NCBI RefSeq assembly: GCF_022869785.1
Contig: NZ_CP094997.1
Span: forward strand, 1,426,001 to 1,490,000
Source of the DNA: Dyadobacter chenwenxiniae
GTDB lineage: Bacteria > Bacteroidota > Bacteroidia > Cytophagales > Spirosomataceae
Reading direction: 5' to 3'
DNA: 64,000 bases
Under the pieces are notes generated by a model. The model did not search any database. It saw only the letters and a program-made list of their open reading frames with translations, and was not told where the DNA came from. The position numbers were made by a program, and so were the translations under genes. Below are positions 36,149-47,000 of the stretch, piece after piece (within the stretch, counting starts at the first letter, position 1; each line of letters begins with the position of its first letter).

Positions 36149-37267
36149 ATGAAAAAAGTTGTATTACTTATCCTATCGCTTTGTTGGCACCACATCCTTT
36201 GGGCACAGACCTTTGGGAATGTTGGGATTAACACTTTTCATCCTGATCCAAGCGCTGCATTGGAAGTAAGGGCAACTAATAAGGGTGTTCTGTTTCCGAA
36301 AGTGTATTTGCAGTCGGCCACTGACAACGCTACCATACCACTACCAGCGAAAGGTTTAATGCTCTTCAATACAAACTCTGCTTTTGGAAAGGCCGGGCTT
36401 TACTATAACAATGGCACTCCGATTTTGCCATATTGGACGAATGTGGAGGCGAAGTTAAAGCTGCCTTATTCGGACAAGGTTGCCCATGCAAACACATTAT
36501 TTGCAGTCAATAATCTCGCAACGACGGCAAGCGTCAGGGCAGTGCAAGGATCTTCTGATCTTGGAATAGGCATTATGGGTAGAACCATGACCGGGACGGG
36601 TGTCGCCGGACATAATAGCGGTACAGGCACCGGGGTCCTGGCTGTGAATAATAGCGGACAAGGTTTAGCTATGGAGGTAAATGGGAAAATCCATCTTGGC
36701 ATAAATACAAAGGCTCCAGCGGCGGGGGATGTACTTACTTCGGATGCACTGGGCTATGCAAGCTGGCAGCCACCCATTGAAAAGTCGAGCGGGGTCGCAT
36801 TTTCTGCGGTCGGGATACTGGGAAATGGGAATGAAAATATGTCCCAGAATAGCTATGTGAAACTTGCTTTTGCTAATGAAGTTTATGATGTTGGCTCTGA
36901 TTATAACGATGCTACTCAATCACCTCACAGCTCGTTTATTGCACCTAAATCCGGTATCTATCATTTCAAAGTTGCCGTTCTTTGGAAAGATCAAACACAA
37001 GACGCTAACCTTTACGGTCCGACCATCCGGTTGCAGCAGACCAGGAATAATGCAACAACTATTCTTGCCGAAAATCGAGCGTGGGTATACAACTGGGGTG
37101 GTGGGTATCGATCCTGCATTGAGATGGATTGTCAATTGCAGCAAGGGGATGTTATAAACACAGTCGCAAGGGCTTATGGCTCGCAGATTGTCCTATTGAG
37201 AAAACAAGCCTTCTTCCCTGACAACATACAATCCAGTTTCAGTGGAAATCTTGTCCTCGAATTGTAG
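36149..37267 (+). CDS. Secreted protein with C1q/TNF-like C-terminal domain (paralogue 1)
   Basis: A 372-residue exported protein (signal peptide ending near WAQ, residue 20). The N-terminal block NVGINTFHPDPSAALEVRATNKGVLFPKV is the family hallmark also seen in phage tail-fibre-like Bacteroidota proteins. The middle is Gly-rich (G-x-G repeats, about 130-190). Residues about 232-372 fit a C1q jelly roll: VAFSAVGILG, then SSFIAPKSGIYHFKVAV and a final GNLVLEL strand. C1q domains usually trimerise and bind ligands. First of four genes on one strand with gaps of 35, 29 and 10 bp. Confidence 0.8.
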   Translation: MKKVVLLILSLCWHHILWAQTFGNVGINTFHPDPSAALEVRATNKGVLFPKVYLQSATDNATIPLPAKGLMLFNTNSAFGKAGLYYNNGTPILPYWTNVEAKLKLPYSDKVAHANTLFAVNNLATTASVRAVQGSSDLGIGIMGRTMTGTGVAGHNSGTGTGVLAVNNSGQGLAMEVNGKIHLGINTKAPAAGDVLTSDALGYASWQPPIEKSSGVAFSAVGILGNGNENMSQNSYVKLAFANEVYDVGSDYNDATQSPHSSFIAPKSGIYHFKVAVLWKDQTQDANLYGPTIRLQQTRNNATTILAENRAWVYNWGGGYRSCIEMDCQLQQGDVINTVARAYGSQIVLLRKQAFFPDNIQSSFSGNLVLEL

Positions 37268-37302
37268 CACTTGCCACGTCAATTCTAACTCACCCAATAT
37301 AA

Positions 37303-38370
37303 ATGTCAATGAATAAATGCACTTTACTTTTGTTCGTGCTAGCGATCAGTGTGAAATCATTAGCCCAAAATGCGGGTGTCAACACCCAAACGCCTCATCC
37401 GAGTGCTTCGCTGGATGTGGTTAGCAATAACAAGGGGGTATTGTTGCCTAAGGTTCTGCTTGCATCATCGACAGACCAGTCTACGATACCAAATCCTGCA
37501 AAATCGCTTCTGGTATACAAACCGGCTAATGCTTTTGGCTCGGAAGGGTTGTACTATAATCTAGGAGATGCTGACAACCCCTTATGGCAAATGTTGGGTT
37601 CACGACTGAACCTCCCCTTGTCATTTACCGACACCAATGCCGGTGCGTTGTTTTATGTCGAGAATACATCTAGTTCATCTCTGGCAACCGGAATTGAGGG
37701 TTATTCCGAAACTAAAAGAGGAGTCTGGGGCGCTACGGTATCTGGGAATGGCGTTGCCGGCCTAGCCCTAGGATCGGGGACTGGATTTCAGGCCATTAAT
37801 ACGTCCACAGGACTTGCACTAGACGTTTCTGGTAAATTAAGGATTTCGGGAATAGGACAGTCCCCAGGCGTTGGTAAAATTTTAACATCTGATTCAGACG
37901 GTGATGCATCCTGGCAGGAACCTGTGGTAGAAACAGTTGCTTTTTCAGCGACCGGCGTCAAAGGAGATGGAACGATCGGGACGCAGGAAAAGGTCAAATT
38001 TTTAGTTGAGCATTATGACATTGGGAACAGTTACAATGCTGTTTTCACAAACCATTTCACGGCACCTTTCCACGGTATCTATCATTTCGATGCTTTACTG
38101 CAATATGCTTCGGATGTTAACCTGGAATTTTTCCCAATCACGCAGATTATGCGCACAAGAAATTCCATAACTACAATTCTAGCAGAAGATGAACCTGGGG
38201 AAGCAAGGTTTAGTTACACTTCACAGGTTTCAATTGAGTGTGAGTTGCTTCCGGGAGACATCATCTTTGTCCAGGGTAGTAACGGACACCTTGATAATGA
38301 TCCACAAGCAAAACTCGTCACATCCGATTATGCGGCTTTCTTCAATGGGAGAATGATTCAAAAATTGTAA
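37303..38370 (+). CDS. Secreted protein with C1q/TNF-like C-terminal domain (paralogue 2)
   Basis: A 355-residue exported paralogue of the preceding product. The signal peptide ends near LAQ (residue 21). N-terminal block: NAGVNTQTPHPSASLDVVSNNKGVLLPKV. C-terminal block: VAFSATGVKGDG, NHFTAPFHGIYHFDALLQ, and final DYAAFFNGRMIQKL. The C1q-like region covers about 220-355. Start ATG 37303; ATG 37309 is two codons later and equally possible. No T9SS tail, so it may leave the cell by another route or stay bound to a partner. Confidence 0.8.
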   Translation: MSMNKCTLLLFVLAISVKSLAQNAGVNTQTPHPSASLDVVSNNKGVLLPKVLLASSTDQSTIPNPAKSLLVYKPANAFGSEGLYYNLGDADNPLWQMLGSRLNLPLSFTDTNAGALFYVENTSSSSLATGIEGYSETKRGVWGATVSGNGVAGLALGSGTGFQAINTSTGLALDVSGKLRISGIGQSPGVGKILTSDSDGDASWQEPVVETVAFSATGVKGDGTIGTQEKVKFLVEHYDIGNSYNAVFTNHFTAPFHGIYHFDALLQYASDVNLEFFPITQIMRTRNSITTILAEDEPGEARFSYTSQVSIECELLPGDIIFVQGSNGHLDNDPQAKLVTSDYAAFFNGRMIQKL

Positions 38371-38399
38371 GACCCACATCTTCCAAACTTAATGCTATA

Positions 38400-39401
38400 A
38401 TGAAAGCTAGATGCATAACCATTTTAATGTGTGTATTGTTATTTCAGGTGGATGTTCAAGCACAATTCACAGTGAATGACAACGGTTTCTTTCTTGCTCC
38501 TGAGACGACCTTAACGGTTAGTGGCTTGTCACTTACACCATCCGGGCCATTCAGTTTTAGTAACAATGAAATCTCGTATTCAACCAAGCCGATTTGGGGC
38601 AACCCGAATGAGAGTATCAAACGAGTTTACGCGATGGGAAATCCCATAGCCTTTAAAGGCAATATATTGATCAGCTATTATGACAATGAGTTGAACATGA
38701 ATTCTGAAAATTTGCTTCAGTTAACCAAGGCTGGACTGGTTAGCGAATTTTTAGTGCCCACAAACAAGAGTGTGGTCAACCCACTAGAAAACTTTGTGGC
38801 CGAAGATGTAGATTGGACAAACATTAAATATCTGACGCTTACAAATTCCGGTAACGTTTTGCCTGTGACGCTTATTGACTTCGACGCATCGATGCAGGAG
38901 AACGAAATTGTTTTGTCTTGGAGCACTTCCTATGAATCTAATAGTGACTTTTTCGAAGTTCAGCATAGCGGAAATGGGAAGGAATGGCAAACAATCGGTC
39001 GTGTGGCAGCCGTTCAACAAAGTAATGAGGTGCATAGCTACGTATATGTTCATAAATCTCCCTTAGCAGGCAGCAATTTTTACAGATTACGAATTGTAGA
39101 CCAGGACGGAACATTCGCATTTAGTCGAATCACGAATGCCTGGAAGAGTCAGCTGTCAGTAGTGTTTTTCCCCAACCCAGTTTCTGATTGGCTTTCCATT
39201 GAAGTGAAGAGTTTATCTCCAATCAAGAGTATTAGGGTTGTGAATCCAAAGGGACAATCGGTTTACCATACATCGAATCCTCAAACAGGGCACTATTCCG
39301 AAAATCGTGTTGATTTCAAGAACTTTCCATCAGGGGTTTACACAATCAATGTAATACTGAAAGATGGATCAGTAAGCACAGGAAAAATCTCCAAAAAATA
39401 G
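38400..39401 (+). CDS. T9SS type A sorting-domain protein
   Basis: A 333-residue exported protein (signal peptide to about residue 22, VQAQ). An unrecognised beta-rich N-terminal part is followed by a fibronectin-like domain at about 160-250 (LPVTLIDFDASMQENEIVLSW ... NFYRLRIVDQDG). A Por secretion-system sorting domain closes it (about 255-333, FFPNPVSDWLSIEV ... GVYTINVILKDGSV). It should cross the outer membrane by type IX secretion and be attached to the cell surface. Third gene of the C1q operon and the only one with this tail. Confidence 0.88.
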   Translation: MKARCITILMCVLLFQVDVQAQFTVNDNGFFLAPETTLTVSGLSLTPSGPFSFSNNEISYSTKPIWGNPNESIKRVYAMGNPIAFKGNILISYYDNELNMNSENLLQLTKAGLVSEFLVPTNKSVVNPLENFVAEDVDWTNIKYLTLTNSGNVLPVTLIDFDASMQENEIVLSWSTSYESNSDFFEVQHSGNGKEWQTIGRVAAVQQSNEVHSYVYVHKSPLAGSNFYRLRIVDQDGTFAFSRITNAWKSQLSVVFFPNPVSDWLSIEVKSLSPIKSIRVVNPKGQSVYHTSNPQTGHYSENRVDFKNFPSGVYTINVILKDGSVSTGKISKK

Positions 39402-39411
39402 TTTGTGAATC

Positions 39412-40473
39412 ATGAAAAAACATATCCTGTTTATTTCCCTCATTTGTGCTGGATATGGCGTGTCCGCACAAAGCGTTGGCATCGGCACAAAAACCCCACA
39501 TGCAAGCGCTGTTCTCGAGGTTTCAAGCAATAACAAAGGTGTATTGATTCCGACGGTGGCATTGCAGTCTGCTTCGGATAAAAATGCAGTACCCAATCCG
39601 GCTAACGGGTTGCTCATTTATAAGCCAGCCAACGCATTCAATCTGGAAGGATTTTATTACAATATGGGTAAGGAAAGCGACCCAATGTGGCAAATGCTGG
39701 GCGCCAGTCTTACATTACCGTATATGTCGACCGCCAGTTATGATGGTGCATTATTTTACTTAGAGAACACAGGTAATTCTTTTGCTTCAACCGCCATTGA
39801 TGGTTTTTCAACCGAGCGCACAGGAGTTTGGGGTTCAACGAACTCAGGCAGAGGAGTAATCGGAAAAAGTTCTGGATCTGGGACAGGTGTGTATGCATAC
39901 AGTTTAAAGGACGGTGTTGCACTTCACGTAAACGGCCGATTGAAAATAACCGGCCCCGGGTTATCAGCCGGCGTCGGAAAGCTTCTGACATCCGATGCCA
40001 ATGGCAACGCAACCTGGCAAGCACCGGCTATTAAAACCATTGCATTTTCTGTAAACGGCGTGGAAGGCAGTGGGGCAATTGGCTTTTTCGAACAAGTGAA
40101 ATTTTCAACTGAAAATTATAATCTAGGCAATGGATATTCCGGAGCTCCTTCTTATAGTTTTCAAGCGCCTGTACATGGAATATATCACTTTGCCACCAGT
40201 CTGAAATTTCAAAATGATGGATTAACATTTCATCCATCAGTTAATTTGGTTCGAAAAAGAAACGGGGTCAGCGAAATTATTGGTTACAATAGTCACGAAG
40301 ACGCAAGATCAAAGTACACGGGAAGTGTAACGATAGATTGTGAGCTGTTGCCTGGGGATGTCGTTTTTGTTTCTGGGGCGAATGGCGAAGTGACTGGCGA
40401 TGATTCAACTCCAACACTATCGACCACTAACTATGCGGCTTTCTTTAATGGGAGATTAATTCAAAAACTTTGA
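39412..40473 (+). CDS. Secreted protein with C1q/TNF-like C-terminal domain (paralogue 3)
   Basis: A 353-residue exported paralogue (signal peptide to about residue 20, VSAQ). N-terminal block: SVGIGTKTPHASAVLEVSSNNKGVLIPTV. C-terminal C1q-like region (about 218-353): IAFSVNGVEGSG, YSFQAPVHGIYHFATSLKF, ending NYAAFFNGRLIQKL. It is closest to paralogue 2 (same final strand N-G-R-x-I-Q-K-L). Starts 10 bp after the T9SS gene, which ties the group together. Last gene of the operon. Confidence 0.8.
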   Translation: MKKHILFISLICAGYGVSAQSVGIGTKTPHASAVLEVSSNNKGVLIPTVALQSASDKNAVPNPANGLLIYKPANAFNLEGFYYNMGKESDPMWQMLGASLTLPYMSTASYDGALFYLENTGNSFASTAIDGFSTERTGVWGSTNSGRGVIGKSSGSGTGVYAYSLKDGVALHVNGRLKITGPGLSAGVGKLLTSDANGNATWQAPAIKTIAFSVNGVEGSGAIGFFEQVKFSTENYNLGNGYSGAPSYSFQAPVHGIYHFATSLKFQNDGLTFHPSVNLVRKRNGVSEIIGYNSHEDARSKYTGSVTIDCELLPGDVVFVSGANGEVTGDDSTPTLSTTNYAAFFNGRLIQKL

Positions 40474-40509
40474 GATAAGGCATAATACATTATTAAGAAC
40501 ATTGTCAGC

Positions 40510-42357
40510 CTATTTTGTTCTCAGCAGTGCAACCTTCCCATCCATCGTCGTAACCAGCACTTCGCGTTTACTTATAGGCGTTATGCCGCTGATTAGCCCG
40601 TTGGAAATCTTGTGTTTCCAGATCGTCTCACCGCTGCTCCGGTCAATGGCGCAGACCATGCCAGAGTTGCTGGGGACGTAGAGGATGTTGCTGGTTTCAA
40701 CTAATGCGGTTGGGGAGATTTCGTAGGGTAATTTAAGTTTGGCTTTCCAGCTTAGTGCCATGGAGTCAGCTTTGGTGGAGACGCCGTAGATATCGCCGTC
40801 CATTGTTTTAACGAAAACCAGGCTGCTATCCGAAGAAAGTCCGATGGATTCACGCACGCGCACGGTTGGGATTTGTTTACGCCAGATCACCTGGCCGGAA
40901 GTTGCGTTGAGGGCCGTCATGAACCTGTCCGGTGCGACAATGAAGACGCGGTTGCCGGAAGCAACGGGGTAAACGGCTGCTGGGGAGAACATTCGGTTTG
41001 CGGCGCCATTGTTCCACTTCCAAACCAATGCGCCGGTTTTCAAATCAAGCGCATAAAAATCGTTTGCCCAGCATCCGAAAAATATTTTGCCTTGATAAAT
41101 CAATGGTTTGGTCACGACGAATCCTTTAACATCTCTGAAATCCCAGATTAATTGGCCCGTTTCAAGGTTCATCGCCCTGAAATGTCCATCGGAACCGCCT
41201 GAAAACACTTTTCCGTCAGCAATGACGGGATTCGCAACAATCGGTTTTCCTGCGCTGAATTTCCATTTGAGCTGGCCGGTTTTTATATCAACACAATAAA
41301 TATTCTTGTCGCTGGAAGTGATGACAACACTCGAACCCGATGCGGCGGGCGTGGAGTATATCTTTCCTTCGGTTTTATATTCCCAAAGCTTCTTTCCCTT
41401 TTTGTTTAAAGCGAAGAGCACGCCTTTTGTATCGGAACACAATATGACTTTGTCATGCATAGTCACGCCGGAGCCTATATCGCTGTCATCCTGATAGCTC
41501 CAAACCGCTTTAACATTCCTGAACTGATCATTTACCGCATAGGACGGGCGGTGAAATTTCTCCGTGCGCTTTGAAAACTGGTGGTCTGTTAATGCCACTT
41601 CATTCCATGGTTTAAGACTGTCTGAGAATGGTTTTTTTATTTCAAATGACGCTTTTCCTTCGCCAATGGTTACAATGTTGTAGCCGCCGATTTCATCCTT
41701 TGCTCTCAGGTTGGAGCGTCCCATAACGCCCGGGATTTTTTCAAAATCAAATGCTTTGTTGCTATGGCCGTGGCCGCACAGGATCAGCTGTATATTGTTC
41801 TTTTTCAGCCGGTCTAATGCATCGTACCAGTTGTTGAGCGCCGAGTCCTGCGGATAATGGTTGAGATAAATGACGGGCATTTTTGGGTCGGGCAGCTTGC
41901 TCAGTGTGCTGTCGAGCCACACCAAATGCTCCCTTGGAACCTGGCCGGGACCCATGCGCATATTGGGCCCCGACGCTGTTCCGAGAAATGCGTAACCTTT
42001 GTGCAGAAAATAAAAAGATTCGGCGCCGAAAATTGTTTTGAAACTGTTGCTCCCACTTTCCGACCAATTGGAGTCGTGGTTGCCGGGAATTACATGCCAG
42101 GGTTTTTGCAGACTGTCCAATATCGCCTTGGCCAATGTAAGTTCGTCATCGGAACCAAACTCCGTAATGTCGCCGGTGACAACGACGAAATCGAGTGACG
42201 GATTAGCATTAATGTCCTTCACGGTCCGCATGAGATCCTCCGCGCCTGTGGAGCCGCCAATGTGCGTATCACTGACGAAAGCGAACTTGAAATTTTGATT
42301 TTGTCCAAAACAAAACGGAGCAATGCAGAGCAACAGGCAGAACGCGAAGTATCTCAT
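40510..42357 (-). CDS. Metallophosphoesterase fused to PQQ-type beta-propeller
   Basis: A 615-residue exported protein (signal peptide to about residue 20). The N-terminal half is a calcineurin-like phosphoesterase with the whole metal site: VSDTHIGG, VVTGDITEFGSDDE, IPGNHDSNW, LNHYP and CGHGHSN. From about residue 275 to the end there are repeated PQQ/BamB-like propeller blades (IYCVDIKTGQLKWKFSAG, FYALDLKTGALVWKW, VCAIDRSSGETIWKH). Last gene of the SusC-SusD operon (10 bp from susD). Such a protein could cleave phosphodiesters or phosphomonoesters of an imported glycan or lipid; the substrate is unknown. Confidence 0.92.
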   Translation of the reverse strand: MRYFAFCLLLCIAPFCFGQNQNFKFAFVSDTHIGGSTGAEDLMRTVKDINANPSLDFVVVTGDITEFGSDDELTLAKAILDSLQKPWHVIPGNHDSNWSESGSNSFKTIFGAESFYFLHKGYAFLGTASGPNMRMGPGQVPREHLVWLDSTLSKLPDPKMPVIYLNHYPQDSALNNWYDALDRLKKNNIQLILCGHGHSNKAFDFEKIPGVMGRSNLRAKDEIGGYNIVTIGEGKASFEIKKPFSDSLKPWNEVALTDHQFSKRTEKFHRPSYAVNDQFRNVKAVWSYQDDSDIGSGVTMHDKVILCSDTKGVLFALNKKGKKLWEYKTEGKIYSTPAASGSSVVITSSDKNIYCVDIKTGQLKWKFSAGKPIVANPVIADGKVFSGGSDGHFRAMNLETGQLIWDFRDVKGFVVTKPLIYQGKIFFGCWANDFYALDLKTGALVWKWNNGAANRMFSPAAVYPVASGNRVFIVAPDRFMTALNATSGQVIWRKQIPTVRVRESIGLSSDSSLVFVKTMDGDIYGVSTKADSMALSWKAKLKLPYEISPTALVETSNILYVPSNSGMVCAIDRSSGETIWKHKISNGLISGITPISKREVLVTTMDGKVALLRTK

Positions 42358-42367
42358 AATCTATTCG

Positions 42368-44056
42368 TTATTCCCAGCCCGGATTTTGTGTCAGTTCCGA
42401 TCCGGCATCCTGGTAAAGCTTGATCTGGTCCAAGGGAATCGGAGTCAGATAAACTTTTGGACTTTCAAATAAACGTTGTGATTCGGGCTTGGATGCGGGG
42501 ATAATGTAACCTTCCGCAGCGTTGCCTTCGATGATGGCGTCTGTGTCGGGATAATCGGCTTTCTTGATCCACGCGCCTCGATTAATGTCCGGGTTTGCTT
42601 TGGTGTCCGAATATTCCAGCTTTTTCCAGCGTGTAAGGTCATTTAATCTGAAACCTTCCATCATTAGCTCGACGCGGCGCTCACGGCGGATTTCCCACAA
42701 TAACGAGGGCACCGTTTTGTCGCGTTTGGGATCGTCATAAACTTTTCCATTTACAGCCGGTAAGCCACCCAAAACCTGCAACGGCGGCAAAGCGACGCCC
42801 GGACGCGCGCGCAACACATTGACCGAAGCATCCAGATCTGCCTGAACAATTCCGCCCAATTCCGCAGCGGCTTCGGCATAGTTGATCAAAACTTCGCCAT
42901 AACGGATCACCGGGCCGTCGGTCTGGTTCAGCGAACCGCTTCCTTCGGGCAATTCTTTGGTTTCCTCATTCAGGAATTTCAATGTTGCATAGCCGCTCGA
43001 AGACGCATTAGGCGCATATTTGCTCACACGCAAGGCGTCGACGAATGTGGATGTAATGCGCGGATCACGGTTTGTCATCACATTTTTGATCGTTTTGTCA
43101 CCCAGATATAAAGGTGAAACGGCGATAGGCAAACCATCTTTTGACAAATAACTTTCAATGGCATTTTTGGACGCCCCGGATTGCGGTTCTTTGTTGTTAT
43201 AGCTGTTTAAACTGTGCGTAAGCTGGCCGGTTTCGTATTTTCGATACAAAATCATTTCCTTAGAACCAGCTAATGTGATGGACGAGAACATGGAACGATA
43301 ATTTTCGGCAACTGTGTAGCGGCCAGACTTAATCACCTCGTTAGCAGCCCATTTAGCAGCTTCCAAATATGTTTTCGCCCTCGCCTGATCGATGTTGTGA
43401 TATTTAAGATAGGTCCCTTCAAACAAAAACACACGCGACATAAAAGCCAGAACTACTGATTTATTAACAGTTAACCCCTTTTCACCATCATCTGCACGGA
43501 CATTTGTAGCAGCAAACTGGAAATCTTCCAAAACCTTGTCCATTACTTCTGTACGTGGTTGGCGTGGTTTATAGAGTCCGGCAACGTCTGTTTCGTCCAG
43601 CGCCTTGTCGTACCAGGGCACATCGCCGTAAGTCTTTACCAGATCGTGATATTCCATTGCTCTAAAAAACCTTGCAATTCCAGACCAGTGCGCAATGGCT
43701 TCCTGTTCCATAGGGACTTTCTGGATGCGGTCCAGGAAAAGATTCGCCTTTCTAACCCACGTGAAAGACCATGTCGTAGAAGTGGCCGGAATGTTTTTGA
43801 TAAACTGCGTCGGGCTTGACGGGGCGAAATCATCATTCAATGTTTGGCCTGTAAAATATCTGCCGAATGTGAAACCGGAGCCGTAAGCTGCGAAATAATT
43901 GGGGTAAAATCCCCAGGCAAAAGTTCTTACATTCTTTTCATTGGTCCAATAACTGTCGTCCGTGAGTGCATCCTGAGGCTCGCGAGTGAGAAAATCTTCC
44001 TTACAGCCGGTGATAGCAAGCAGCGAAATGGAAAGGATGAGAAATATCTTTTTCAT
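42368..44056 (-). CDS. SusD/RagB-like outer-membrane lipoprotein
   Basis: A 562-residue surface lipoprotein (signal peptide with lipobox-like ITGC, Cys18) of the RagB/SusD family, which captures ligand and acts as a lid on the SusC transporter. The N-terminal SusD_N part has the FLTREPQDALTDDSYW segment, and TPR-like helices follow (IARFFRAMEYHDLVKTYGDVPW). The C-terminal RagB region has RYGEVLINYAEAAAELG and the E-I-R-R-E-R-R-V-E-L motif. Partner of the SusC gene just upstream (17 bp). Confidence 0.95.
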   Translation of the reverse strand: MKKIFLILSISLLAITGCKEDFLTREPQDALTDDSYWTNEKNVRTFAWGFYPNYFAAYGSGFTFGRYFTGQTLNDDFAPSSPTQFIKNIPATSTTWSFTWVRKANLFLDRIQKVPMEQEAIAHWSGIARFFRAMEYHDLVKTYGDVPWYDKALDETDVAGLYKPRQPRTEVMDKVLEDFQFAATNVRADDGEKGLTVNKSVVLAFMSRVFLFEGTYLKYHNIDQARAKTYLEAAKWAANEVIKSGRYTVAENYRSMFSSITLAGSKEMILYRKYETGQLTHSLNSYNNKEPQSGASKNAIESYLSKDGLPIAVSPLYLGDKTIKNVMTNRDPRITSTFVDALRVSKYAPNASSSGYATLKFLNEETKELPEGSGSLNQTDGPVIRYGEVLINYAEAAAELGGIVQADLDASVNVLRARPGVALPPLQVLGGLPAVNGKVYDDPKRDKTVPSLLWEIRRERRVELMMEGFRLNDLTRWKKLEYSDTKANPDINRGAWIKKADYPDTDAIIEGNAAEGYIIPASKPESQRLFESPKVYLTPIPLDQIKLYQDAGSELTQNPGWE

Positions 44057-44073
44057 AATGACTGTTTTTGAGG

Positions 44074-47000
44074 TTAGAATGTGAGTTGAAGACCCATCGA
44101 AATGCTTCTCCGGTAAGGGTACACCCGTCCGAAAGTGGCACGGTCGATCGTGGAATTTCGGAAATCCACTTCGGGATCAATGGGGATATTCAGGTTGTCA
44201 AACTCAAATAAATTCTCCCCGTTCACATAAATGCGCAGATTTTGCATTTTGATTTTTTGCGTCAGCCGTGCTGGCAACCGGTAACCGAAATTCACACTTT
44301 TCATTCTCAGGTAAGACATATCCAGCAGATATTTGTCCTGGATCAGGAAGTTCTGCGTGTTGTTAGACTGTCCGGTGTTTGTGGGCCGCGGGTAAAAAGC
44401 ATCTTGCCGTTCGGGCGTCCAATAGTCCATCTGGTGTGCGTACATGGGCATCATTTGGGTTGTTTCCCGGAATAAATATGGAGCCGGAAGCCCACAAATT
44501 GCGCTTGCCAACGCCCTGCATGAACACATTCAGATCAAAGCCTTTCCAATCGGCGCCGAGGCGAATTCCGTATTGATAGCGGCGTAGAATTACCGATCAC
44601 TTTCAAATCTCCGTGATCGTCCAGGCTGCTGCTGCCGGTGAAAATCGTTCCGTCGCCGTTCAGATCTTTGTATTTTACGTCACCCGGGCCATAGAAGAAT
44701 GTGCCCGCTTCGTGCTTGGTCTGATTGGGAATACCGTCTTTGAGCACGTAATGACCGGCAGCGTCGGTGATCAGCGAGCCGTCTGAGTTTTGTTGAAAAT
44801 CGTCGTTTCTGAAAAACCGGTCTGTTTCATACCCCCAGATCTCGCCCAGTATTTTGCCCTTGTAATTGCCGTTGACCAGATTTCCGTCGAATTTGGTGAT
44901 CTTCTCTTTAAAATCAGACAATGACAAGCCAATACTGAAATTGAATCCGCTGGCCAGACTTTGCCGCCAATCGAGCGCAAGTTCCCATCCGGTTGTCTGC
45001 ATTTGGCCATAATTTCTTCTGGGCGGCGTTGCCCCGAAGCTGCTCGGAAGCACAATTCCGCCCGTGATCATATCGCTGGTGGTGCGTTGATACCAATCGT
45101 AAGTTACGGCCAGGCGGTTGTTGAAAAGGCTTGCGTCCAGACCCAGATCAAGCGTGCTGATCTTCTCCCAGGTGAGCGACGGCGGCACGAGCGAGGGCGT
45201 TGCCACGCTAACCATATTGCTCGTCCCGATCCACCAATTGGATGCAGAAGACGCCATAGTTGGACGGAATGTTGTGCTGCCCACATCCGTATTTCCCAGC
45301 GATCCCCACGATCCCCGAATTTTCAGATTGTCGAGGACGGGTTTGCTGAACGACATAAAGGGCTCGGCAGTAAGAATATAGCCTGCCGAAACGGAAGGGA
45401 AAAATGCCCACTGGCTATTATCAGGGAAGAATGATGAGCCGTCGTAACGACCATTCACTTCGAGCAGAATCTTGTCATTAAATGTATAATTGATCCGGCC
45501 AAAATAACCCTGCGTAGCCCAGTGACCCCTGAAACCATCCACATATTGATCGCCCGTTGCAAGCGGCAGCTCTCCGTGCGCTTGATCCAGCAAACCGCGT
45601 CTTTCGGAGGATTGTCCCCATCTTTTGAATAAATCGAGGTCCATTCCCGCCAGGAATTTGAGCGAATGCTTCTCCAAGTCTTTGGAATAAGTGGCAAACG
45701 CTTTGAAAGTATGCATTTCATTCCAGTTGGAATTGTACTTTACACGGTCGTAAGTGGCAGATGTGTAAGCTTCGTATTTCAAGGGCACCCCGTTCCACTG
45801 ATTCCACGCTGTTATCGTCCCGCCGACCTCGCGAATGTGATCGTTGATGTTGGAATAAGTGTAATTGGCATCAATAGTAAGGTCTTTCGCCAGCTTGAAC
45901 TGACCGCCAACCGTTGCCCGGATAAAATTGGAAGAATAGTTGATCATATTGGCCTGCTGAACCTCCGTAACCACATTCCGGAATGGCTTGCCTTCATAAG
46001 TGCCATACGGGTAAACCGAATGCCAGCGATACAGATAATAAAGCGGGTCATGAGTGGTGCCGCCGAAAGAAAATGGACTTTCAGCCACATTTTTGGACAG
46101 TAACAGCCTGGCGTTCAGGCTAAACCATTTGTTCAGATCAGAATTAATGCTAAAAGTGCCGCTATAACGCTTGAAAAGATCTGTTTTCTCTTTCAAAACG
46201 CCTTCCTGGCCCATATAACCCAAGCTTACATTATAGCTGGTTTTATCATTGCCGCCTGTAAAACCCAGATTATGATTGCTTTGCGGTGCCCACTTGCGCA
46301 TATACATGTCGCCAGCATCCCAAGGGCGATAGAAGTAAAGCCGACCATCTTTGATCTCGAAGTCGCGACCAAGCACCATTTCATTGCCCAGGTCCTGACC
46401 TCCATATTGCTTTTCCCAATCCCGGATTTTCTGAATGCTTTCGTCTGTAAAATACATGCCCACAGTTCCAAAAGTGGTTGCCGACGGGTTGTTGCGTTTC
46501 GCAGCCAGCAAGGCATATTCCGGCCCATCCGCTGCGGGGGCGAGTTTGGGCGTGTTTGTAGGTGTGCTTTGTGAAAAATTGGCGGAGTAGGAGATTTGAT
46601 TTCTTGTATTCTTCTTGCCTGATTTTGAAGTGATTAAAACAACTCCCCACGCTGCACGACTTCCATAAATGGATGTGGAAGCGGCATCTTTGAGCACTGA
46701 AATGGATTGAATGTCATCCGGATTGACGAGTAACAAGCTCTGAATTTCCACATTATCCAGCAAAATAAGTGGCTGTGCGCCATTGCCTGCATTCAGCGAA
46801 CCAACCATTCCGCGAAGACGGATCTGCGGACTGCTGCCGAGGTCGCCGGTCGTTGTCGTAATGGTCAATCCCGGAACGGCGCCTTGCAGTGCGCGGCCTA
46901 CGTCCGTCACAGGTCGTGACTGCATGGTTTTGTCCACATCAACTGTGCTCACCGCGCCGGTCAGGTTGGCCTTTTTCTGCGTTCCGTAACCTACAACCAC

